From: Gammaproteobacteria bacterium
GTDB lineage: Bacteria; Pseudomonadota; Gammaproteobacteria; Steroidobacterales; Steroidobacteraceae
Direction of reading: 5' to 3'
Length of the DNA: 5,951 nucleotides
Assembly (NCBI GenBank): GCA_028293725.1
Contig: JAQGOE010000260.1
Coordinates: forward strand, 1 to 5,951
The notes below the pieces were generated by a model that was not told where the DNA came from, did not search any database, and was given only the letters and a program-made list of their open reading frames with translations. Position numbers and translations under genes: made by a program. Numbering within the stretch: the first letter of the stretch is position 1; each line of letters opens with the position of its first letter. This document shows positions 1-5,263 of this stretch, piece by piece.

Positions 1-884
1 GCCGCGACTTCCTCGCTGAGCCAGCGAGAGAATTCTCGCACGGGGTAGTAATCCCGCTTGCGCTCGGGATACACGAAGTAATAAGCCGACTCACTGGTCA
101 CGCCAGGTCCAATACGCACGAGTGACCCTGTGGCGATCTCGGCCGCCACGAAGAAAGTTGGCAGAATTCCAACGCAGATGCCGGCGAGAACCGCCTCGAT
201 ACCCATCGCGAAAGTCTCCACCTGCAGATACGGTGTGATCGCCGCGTCCGACAGCCCCACTGCTGACAGCCATGCACGCCAGGAAAAGGCACGCGAGGTG
301 ATCTGGAGGAGAGGAAGTCGCAGGACATCCGCAGGGACCCGGCACTGTTGGGCGAGCCGTGGAGCCGCCACCGCAGTCATCTCCTCCGTGGTCAGGTATT
401 CGGCAATGGCTCCCGACCACTCGCGACTTCCAAAGTGAATGGCGCCGTCGAGTTGCTCGATCGAGAAGTCGAAAGGCGCGAGCCGCGTAATCAGGTCTAG
501 CGTGATGTGCGGGTGACTTTCGTAGAAGCGGGGCAGGCGCGGCACCAGCCACTTGGCACCGAAGGTGGGAAGCGTCGCCAACCTCAGCGTCCCGCCCCGG
601 CCCTGTGTCGAAATCAGCGCCTCGGTAGCGTCGCTCAATACGGTGAGCCCACCGCGCACGTCGTGGAGGTAGGCCGCGCCCGCCTCCGTGAGGATCAGGC
701 GCTTCTTCGACCGTGCGAACAGCGGCACGCCCAACTGGGCCTCCAAAGCCTGCAACTGGCGGCTGACGGCCCCCTGGGTCAGATAGAGCTCGGCGGCGGC
801 GCGCGAGACGCTGCCCAGGCGGGCGGTGGCCTCGAAAGCCTGCAGGCCCAGGAGCTTGGGGAAGGGGCGCCGGCGGCGTTCCAT
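1..884 (-). CDS. LysR-family transcriptional regulator, GcvA-like (partial, C-terminus cut by window edge)
   Basis: This is a DNA-binding regulator of the LysR type. Translating the minus strand from the ATG at 884-882 gives 294 uninterrupted residues to the window edge, close to the usual family length of about 300, so only a few residues are missing. The winged helix-turn-helix occupies residues ~11-70, with the typical run SRAAAELYLTQGAVSRQL (27-44) followed by LEAQLGVPLF and LTEAGAAYL. The effector-binding domain starts near residue 98; the stretch DGAIHFGSREW (146-156) resembles the GcvA subgroup. An in-frame TGA about 11 codons upstream, and no other ATG between, fix the start. No Shine-Dalgarno sequence precedes it; the leader is instead pyrimidine-rich. 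It is divergent from the 1006-3531 operon, which it probably controls (inference from LysR convention). Family is certain; effector unknown. Confidence 0.95.
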   Translation of the reverse strand, partial: MERRRRPFPKLLGLQAFEATARLGSVSRAAAELYLTQGAVSRQLQALEAQLGVPLFARSKKRLILTEAGAAYLHDVRGGLTVLSDATEALISTQGRGGTLRLATLPTFGAKWLVPRLPRFYESHPHITLDLITRLAPFDFSIEQLDGAIHFGSREWSGAIAEYLTTEEMTAVAAPRLAQQCRVPADVLRLPLLQITSRAFSWRAWLSAVGLSDAAITPYLQVETFAMGIEAVLAGICVGILPTFFVAAEIATGSLVRIGPGVTSESAYYFVYPERKRDYYPVREFSRWLSEEVA

Positions 885-1005
885 TGGGGAGGAGGGCTTA
901 TATTCCGATTTGTAATGAACTCATTTGATTATATCGATTGAAGGCGGCTGGCGGGCCCCGAGATACTGCTCAGGCGCCCATTGAAGCCGGAATTAGAGCG
1001 AGTTT
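885..1005. promoter_or_regulatory. Divergent intergenic regulatory region between lysR-type gene and DUF1338 operon
   Basis: This 121-bp gap separates two divergent genes. Its centre (about 897-940) is clearly AT-rich against GC-rich surroundings. For the rightward operon I see a weak -35 TTGAAG (938-943) and a -10 GATACT (962-967) 18 bp apart, each matching consensus at four of six positions, as expected for an activator-dependent promoter. On the minus strand a perfect TATAAT lies at 933-928 without a recognisable -35. A short palindrome sits between them. The layout matches ordinary LysR autoregulation plus activation of the divergent target. The promoter calls are by eye. Confidence 0.5.
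914..925. promoter_or_regulatory. Candidate LysR-type operator (12-bp palindrome)
   Basis: AATGA-AC-TCATT is an inverted repeat with perfect 5-bp arms in the AT-rich part of the divergent gap. It overlaps the predicted transcription start of the lysR-type gene (downstream of TATAAT at 933-928) and lies about 50-60 bp upstream of the predicted start for the rightward operon. LysR regulators commonly bind at such positions, repressing themselves and activating the neighbour. The repeat is short and could occur by chance. Confidence 0.4.
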
Positions 1006-2067
1006 ATGACAAATCGTGAGGAATCGACGTTGCACCGGCTTCTCAGTGCCTGCCTCCCGGCTGCTGACTGCCAGGTGCCGCTACGTACAGTGGAAGACTG
1101 CCCGGCGCTGCTACGTACCGTGAAGGTGGCGCCCTACGTGCTGGACGAGGCCGGCGGAGAAGTCTCGCGTGCGGTGGTGGCACAGGCGCTGAACCTTCTT
1201 TTGTTTCGCGATCTCCTGGCCCGCGTGCCCACCGGGCAGCGCTACGTGGCCGAGTGCGTTTCAGAGGGTCGTCAGGTGGTGTTCGACCACGGCGCGTTGC
1301 GAACGGTCGCTCTTGGCGGAATGGGAGATTTGCCGGCTGGCGAGGAGGCAATTACACGCGTGCTGCTGCCGCTCGGCTATAAGATGACCGCGGTTTATCC
1401 GTTGGATCGACTGGGCATGACGGGGCGCTCCTACACTCACAGCGACTTTCCTGAGGAACTGCCGCAGTTCTTTGTCAGTGAGTTGCATCCCGAGCGATTC
1501 TCGCCTGGTTTTCAGAAGGCCGTTGCCCGTGTTACCGCGTCATCTCGTGACCCGCTTAGCGAGTCCGCCAGGAGCGCTCTGCGGGAGTTGAGCGACCGAA
1601 GCCTGTTGCCTTTCGACGAGGCGGCGGCCTTGTTGCCCATACTGCTGGCGTGCTTCCAACGCCAACATGCGGATCCCGCCTGGAGCGACTACGAGATCCT
1701 GTTGGCGGAATCCGCTGAGATGGCTTGGATCGCCACCGAAGGGAACGTGTTCAATCACGCAACGGATCGCGTGCCTTCCCTCGATGCGCTCGTCGCCGGT
1801 CAGCGGCTGTTGAGTCGGCCGCTGAAGGATAAGATAGAAACATCCAGATCCGGGCGCGTGCGCCAGACGGCGTTTCGGGCCGACCCGGTCGAGCGTAGCT
1901 TCACTGACGCGAACGGTGCGCTCGTGCGGCGCAGCGTGCCGGGATCGTTTTACGAATTCATACAACGCGACCGCCTGCGCGATCTGGTCACTGGCATCTC
2001 ACGCCTGGACCTCGCCTTCGACAGCGGCAATGCGCAGGGAATTTTCAAGATGACGGCGGCCGCATGA
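1006..2067 (+). CDS. DUF1338 / 2-oxoadipate dioxygenase-decarboxylase family protein (compact form)
   Basis: Members of this family, such as Pseudomonas putida HglS, are Fe(II)-dependent enzymes of the vicinal-oxygen-chelate type that convert 2-oxoadipate to D-2-hydroxyglutarate with O2 and loss of CO2, a late step of lysine catabolism. The 353-residue product shows the family motifs in order: FDHGALRTV (93-101), RSYTHSDFPEELPQFFVSEL (141-160), GNVFNHATDRV (246-256) and GSFYEFIQR (313-321). His95, His251 and Glu317 align with the iron ligands His70, His226 and Glu294 of HglS, with identical spacing between the two histidines (156 residues). Arg99 matches the substrate arginine Arg74. The protein is about 110 residues shorter than HglS, so it belongs to a compact subfamily whose substrate may differ. 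The start is preceded by a weak GAG-type ribosome site (996-998). The FAD dehydrogenase gene follows after 45 bp, probably in one operon. Cytoplasmic; no signal peptide seen. Confidence 0.88.
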   Translation: MTNREESTLHRLLSACLPAADCQVPLRTVEDCPALLRTVKVAPYVLDEAGGEVSRAVVAQALNLLLFRDLLARVPTGQRYVAECVSEGRQVVFDHGALRTVALGGMGDLPAGEEAITRVLLPLGYKMTAVYPLDRLGMTGRSYTHSDFPEELPQFFVSELHPERFSPGFQKAVARVTASSRDPLSESARSALRELSDRSLLPFDEAAALLPILLACFQRQHADPAWSDYEILLAESAEMAWIATEGNVFNHATDRVPSLDALVAGQRLLSRPLKDKIETSRSGRVRQTAFRADPVERSFTDANGALVRRSVPGSFYEFIQRDRLRDLVTGISRLDLAFDSGNAQGIFKMTAAA

Positions 2068-2102
2068 GCGATTTCCCCGTGCCGGCCGCTTTGAGTTGAC
2101 GC

Positions 2103-2107
2103 GGGAG
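2103..2107 (+). promoter_or_regulatory. Ribosome binding site that selects the ATG at 2113
   Basis: GGGAG lies five bases upstream of the ATG at 2113. An in-frame GTG at 2107 would overlap this site and add only two residues (Met-Pro), so the ATG is the better start for the FAD dehydrogenase. Confidence 0.6.
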
Positions 2108-2112
2108 TGCCA

Positions 2113-3531
2113 ATGACAGCCTCGGTCGGTCTGATTCGCGATCTGGGCGCTATCGTGGGAGAAGGCGCGCTCCTGCAGTCTTCCGCGGAGACCGAAAAGT
2201 ACGAGCGCGGCTATCGCTATGGATCCGGGCGCGCCCTGGCGATTGTCCGCCCGGCTGCGGTTGCCGAGCTCGCGGCCGTTGTCCGCTATTGTTTCGCGCA
2301 CGACCTCAAGATCGTCCCGCAGGGAGCCAACACAGGCCTGGTCGGCGCGAGTACACCCGACGACTCCGGCGGACAGCTCCTCGTGAGTCTCGATCGACTC
2401 CGTGGCGTAGAAGCTTTCGATGTGCACAATCGCACGGCCAGCGCCCGCGCCGGCACGCGGCTCTCCGAGTTGAATCGGGAAGTGGGCCAGCACGAGCTGT
2501 TCTATCCCATAGACCTCGGCTCGGATCCCACCCTCGGAGGAATGGTCGCCACGAATACTGGCGGCTCACGCCTCGTGCGTTACGGTGACGTACAACGCAA
2601 TCTCCTCGGCCTGGAAGTCGTTCTCGCCGACGCCGATGCGACTGTCCTGACGGATCTGACAGGTTTGCGGAAGGACAATTCAGGCGTCGATCTGAAGCAG
2701 TTGTTTGTCGGAACGAGTGGTAGTTTTGGAATCATTACCCGCGTGCAAGTCGAGTTGCACCGGGTGCCCCGTCAGACGGCTGTCGCGCTCGTCGTGCCCA
2801 CCAGCCACGCCGCGGTTCCCGAATTGTTGGCCATGTTCGAGGCGGAGGCGGGGGATCTGCTGGCCGCGTTCGAGGGAATGTCGGCCAACGCGATGGCGGC
2901 GGCTTTCGAGCACAATCGGCGGCTGCGCAACCCCTTCTCGTCGGCCGAGCTACCTGCTTATGCCCTGCTGGTCGAATTGAGCTCCACCCTCAGCCCCGCT
3001 CATCTCGATCTCTCCGAGTTGCTGACCCAACTCCTGGGCCGATTCATGGGAGGCACCGAGCTGCTGGTGAAGGATGCCTGTTTCGGCCGGCCGGAGGATT
3101 TCTGGGCGATTCGTCACTCGATCAGTGACGGGTTGCGGCGCGCGGGCGCTGTCATTGGCTTCGATATTTCCGTGCCCCGCTCGCGACTGCCGGCGCTGCG
3201 CGCCGACCTTGTTGGTGCGATCACCGCGCAATATCCGCAACTGCGTATCTGTGACTTCGGACACTGCGGTGACGGTGGCGATCATTTCAACCTCGTCTGG
3301 CCTAGCAGTGCCGGACCCTACGATGCCGTCGCCGTCGATGCGGTGCGCCAGCTGATCTACGATCGTGTCGTCCGGGGATACGGCGGCTCCTTCAGCGCCG
3401 AGCACGGCGTAGGGCCTCATAACATTCTCTACTACAAGCGTTATGCCAGTCCCGCGGACCGGATGCTCTCTGGGCGTCTGAAACACCTCTGCGACCCCAA
3501 GGGGCTTCTGGGCACGGTGGACTTCAGCTGA
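2113..3531 (+). CDS. FAD-linked oxidoreductase, D-2-hydroxyglutarate dehydrogenase-like (FAD_binding_4 / FAD-oxidase_C)
   Basis: This flavoprotein of the vanillyl-alcohol-oxidase fold probably oxidises a D-2-hydroxy acid to a 2-oxo acid; D-2-hydroxyglutarate to 2-oxoglutarate is the natural guess beside a DUF1338 gene. The 472 residues match the usual length. The FAD domain (~35-220) has PQGANTGLVGAS (69-80), DLGSDPTLGGMVATNTGG (134-151) and KDNSGVDLKQLFVGTSGSFG (187-206). The C-terminal domain has FWAIRHSIS (330-338), FGHCGDGGDHFN (382-393) and SAEHGVG (428-434). By spacing with human D2HGDH, the metal ligands map to His384, His391 and Glu430, and the catalytic His to His431. Arg386 and Thr390 of the human enzyme map to Arg334 and Ser338, but its substrate lysine Lys401 maps to Gly349, which questions strict D-2-hydroxyglutarate specificity. 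No signal peptide is seen, so it is probably cytosolic, passing electrons to a carrier not encoded here. Family is firm; substrate is inferred. Confidence 0.9.
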   Translation: MTASVGLIRDLGAIVGEGALLQSSAETEKYERGYRYGSGRALAIVRPAAVAELAAVVRYCFAHDLKIVPQGANTGLVGASTPDDSGGQLLVSLDRLRGVEAFDVHNRTASARAGTRLSELNREVGQHELFYPIDLGSDPTLGGMVATNTGGSRLVRYGDVQRNLLGLEVVLADADATVLTDLTGLRKDNSGVDLKQLFVGTSGSFGIITRVQVELHRVPRQTAVALVVPTSHAAVPELLAMFEAEAGDLLAAFEGMSANAMAAAFEHNRRLRNPFSSAELPAYALLVELSSTLSPAHLDLSELLTQLLGRFMGGTELLVKDACFGRPEDFWAIRHSISDGLRRAGAVIGFDISVPRSRLPALRADLVGAITAQYPQLRICDFGHCGDGGDHFNLVWPSSAGPYDAVAVDAVRQLIYDRVVRGYGGSFSAEHGVGPHNILYYKRYASPADRMLSGRLKHLCDPKGLLGTVDFS

Positions 3532-3546
3532 CGCGAATCGGCGCGC

Positions 3547-3583
3547 GGCCTGCGCCCCCGCGACAGGCCATCCGGCTGATGGC
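3547..3583 (+). terminator. Overlapping GC-rich hairpins after the FAD dehydrogenase gene (possible weak terminator)
   Basis: Two inverted repeats share bases 3567-3569: GGCCTG (3547-3552) with CAGGCC (3564-3569), and GCCATC (3567-3572) with GATGGC (3578-3583), the latter with a five-base loop. Only one can form at a time. No T-run follows, so this is not a classic intrinsic terminator. It sits where the first operon should end, 15-50 bases after its stop codon. Confidence 0.3.
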
Positions 3584-3601
3584 GCACCGGCCCGCACTAA
3601 A

Positions 3602-3629
3602 TTGACTCAGGCGGTCCTCCTCCTATACT
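3602..3629 (+). promoter_or_regulatory. Sigma70-type promoter for the carotenoid oxygenase-aldehyde dehydrogenase operon
   Basis: A -35 box TTGACT (3602-3607) and a -10 box TATACT (3624-3629) are separated by 16 bp, each matching consensus at five of six positions. This is the best promoter-like sequence in the window. Transcription would start near 3636, leaving a leader of about 45 bases before the oxygenase ATG. It implies that the right-hand genes are transcribed separately from the DUF1338 operon. Confidence 0.7.
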
Positions 3630-3633
3630 CGTT

Positions 3634-3653
3634 GGTCAATCGACGAATTGACC
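3634..3653. promoter_or_regulatory. Perfect inverted repeat at the transcription start, likely repressor operator
   Basis: GGTCAAT (3634-3640) and ATTGACC (3647-3653) are perfect inverted repeats around a six-base centre. The repeat begins five bases after the -10 box and covers the predicted start point, the classic place for a repressor that blocks initiation. The half-site core AATTGAC also occurs at 3600-3606 across the -35 box. Size and spacing fit a TetR-, GntR- or MarR-like dimer. No such repressor is encoded in this window, and the LysR gene is not an obvious match. Confidence 0.55.
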
Positions 3654-3666
3654 CGCCGCGGTTTCC

Positions 3667-3672
3667 AGGAGA
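3667..3672 (+). promoter_or_regulatory. Ribosome binding site of the carotenoid oxygenase gene
   Basis: AGGAGA ends nine bases before the ATG at 3682. It supports that start, which in turn keeps the full Tat signal peptide with its charged, Ser-rich leader. Confidence 0.7.
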
Positions 3673-3681
3673 GCGCCCTCT

Positions 3682-5259
3682 ATGAGTTCTGATTCCAACA
3701 ACAGTAGCTCGGGCCCGCGCCTGGACCGCCGTGGCTTCCTCACCGGCGCCGCCGTAACGGGCGCCGGCCTCGCAGTAGCGGGTACCCTGGCTACCAGTTC
3801 CGCCGAGGCGGCGGTCCTCTTTCCCAATGATCCCCACGCGTTTGGCGGCGGTGGTAGTGAGGGAGGGGGCGTCAATCGCTCGGAAGTCGAATTGTTTGAC
3901 TGCGAGGTGGATGGGCAACTGCCGGCCGACCTGGATGGCGCGTTCTTCCGTGTCGGTCCCGATCCGCAGTACCCGAAGTCCGCGAAGTACGGCAACGACA
4001 TCGGCTTCGACGGCGAGGGACATGTCAGCATGTTCCGGATCAAGGACGGGCACGTCGACTACCGCACCCGCTATGCCCGCACGCAGCGCTGGAAGGCGCA
4101 ACATGCAGCGCGGCAGTCGTTGTTCGGGATGTACAGAAATCCAACTACCGACGACCCGCGGGTGGCCGGCCTCAGCCGCGGCACCGCCAACACGCAGCTT
4201 TTCTATCACCACGGCAAGCTGCTGGTGTTCAAGGAGGACAGCCCTCCGGTCGCCATGAATCCGCTCACGCTCGAGACCACCGACGACTACTACACCTTCG
4301 GCGGTAAGCTGCAGTCGAAGACTCATACGGCGCACCCGAAGATCGACCCCGTGACCGGAGAGTATGTTTCCTTCGGCTACGAGGCGAAGGGCCTGGCGTC
4401 GGATGACATCTATGTGTTTTCCGCCGATCGTGGCGGCAGCATCAACTGGGAAGCCTGGATCAAGCCCCCTTATGTGGGCATGATCCACGACTTCGCGGTC
4501 ACCCAGAAGCACATCGCCTTCTTCATCACTCCGCTGGCCACCAACATGGCGCAGATCCAGGCGGGGCAGGTGCATTTCGGCTGGGATTCCACTCTACCGA
4601 GCTATATGGGAGTGATGCGCCGCGGGGGTGATGGCCGCGACGTCCGCTGGTTCACGGGTCAACAGCTCATGTGCACCCATCTCATGGGTGCCTGGTCGGA
4701 CGGTGATACCTGTTATATCGACATGGATGGCGGCGAGGGCAACCAGTTCCCGTTCTTCCCCAGCCTGCACGAGCCGTTCGATCCGAAGAAGGCAGCCGGT
4801 CGCATCCGCCGCTTCAAGATCAACCTGGCCAACCGGCGCAACAAAATGTACGAGGTGCAGACGGCCTATCCCGACATCACCGGCGCGTTGGCGCGGCAGG
4901 ACGACCGCTTCCATACCGTGCCGTATCGTTATGGGTTTATTAACTCGGTCGGTCCCGGCGGTCGTGGTTGGGTGATGTTCGATCATCAGAAGATGACCAC
5001 GACCAACTACTCGGCGGGGCCCGACGTGGGCCTGGCGGAAATGACCTTCGTCCCGCGTAAAGCCGGTGCCCCGGAAGGGGATGGTTACCTCGTGGGCATC
5101 GCGGATCACCGCAAAGAGAACGGCCGCTCCGACCTGGTTTTCGTGGATACGCACGACCTCGCTGCCGGCCCTGTTGCACGGGTCAAAATGCCTTATCGCG
5201 TGGTGGGGCAGGTGCACGGATTCTGGGTTTCGGGCGATCAGTTGCCCAAGGAGGCCTGA
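3682..5259 (+). CDS. Carotenoid oxygenase family protein (lignostilbene dioxygenase-like) with Tat signal peptide
   Basis: This family of non-haem Fe(II) seven-bladed propeller enzymes cleaves C=C bonds of carotenoids, apocarotenoids or stilbenoids with O2, giving two carbonyl products. The 525 residues start with a twin-arginine signal: DRRGFL (15-20), a hydrophobic stretch (21-38) and a likely cleavage site after SSAEA (39-43). A Gly-rich linker (55-63) follows. The four iron-binding histidines appear in their usual settings: TAHPKID (216-222, His218), MIHDF (267-271, His269), CTHLMGAW (331-338, His333) and VHGFW (511-515, His512). Typical blocks are GAFFRVGPDPQ (86-96), HVSMFRIKDGHVDYRTRYARTQR (only the pattern matters; residues 114-136) and TVPYRYG (412-418). 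The overall pattern is closest to bacterial lignostilbene or resveratrol-cleaving enzymes rather than plant carotenoid enzymes (judged from memory). Export implies a periplasmic substrate. The aldehyde dehydrogenase gene follows at once and could oxidise the products. The exact substrate is unknown. Confidence 0.93.
   Translation: MSSDSNNSSSGPRLDRRGFLTGAAVTGAGLAVAGTLATSSAEAAVLFPNDPHAFGGGGSEGGGVNRSEVELFDCEVDGQLPADLDGAFFRVGPDPQYPKSAKYGNDIGFDGEGHVSMFRIKDGHVDYRTRYARTQRWKAQHAARQSLFGMYRNPTTDDPRVAGLSRGTANTQLFYHHGKLLVFKEDSPPVAMNPLTLETTDDYYTFGGKLQSKTHTAHPKIDPVTGEYVSFGYEAKGLASDDIYVFSADRGGSINWEAWIKPPYVGMIHDFAVTQKHIAFFITPLATNMAQIQAGQVHFGWDSTLPSYMGVMRRGGDGRDVRWFTGQQLMCTHLMGAWSDGDTCYIDMDGGEGNQFPFFPSLHEPFDPKKAAGRIRRFKINLANRRNKMYEVQTAYPDITGALARQDDRFHTVPYRYGFINSVGPGGRGWVMFDHQKMTTTNYSAGPDVGLAEMTFVPRKAGAPEGDGYLVGIADHRKENGRSDLVFVDTHDLAAGPVARVKMPYRVVGQVHGFWVSGDQLPKEA
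5248..5254 (+). promoter_or_regulatory. Strong ribosome binding site inside the oxygenase gene for the aldehyde dehydrogenase
   Basis: AAGGAGG, a near-perfect match to the Shine-Dalgarno consensus, lies within the last codons of the oxygenase gene and ends nine bases before the ATG at 5264. It fixes that start and shows that the two genes are co-transcribed, with likely translational coupling. Confidence 0.85.
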
Positions 5260-5263
5260 AGTT

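Noticed and set aside
507..941. Plus-strand open frame (144 codons) over the start of the lysR-type gene
   Set aside because: The opposite strand encodes a clear LysR helix-turn-helix; this product is Gln/Arg/Gly-rich and resembles no family I know.
2107..2112. GTG at 2107 as start of the FAD dehydrogenase
   Set aside because: It overlaps the ribosome site GGGAG (2103-2107); the ATG at 2113 has proper spacing and loses nothing conserved.
2950..3597. Minus-strand open frame (215 codons) opposite the FAD dehydrogenase C-terminus
   Set aside because: Antisense shadow of a well-supported coding region; no motif, no ribosome site.
3607..4575. Long minus-strand open frame (322 codons) across the promoter and oxygenase gene
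   Set aside because: It lies antisense to a gene with all family motifs, has low-complexity Arg/Val/Gly-rich content and no recognisable domain. Such frames are common opposite GC-rich genes.
4594..5217. Minus-strand open frame (207 codons), His/Arg/Val-rich
   Set aside because: Antisense to the oxygenase C-terminal half, which contains His512 and conserved blocks; no independent support.
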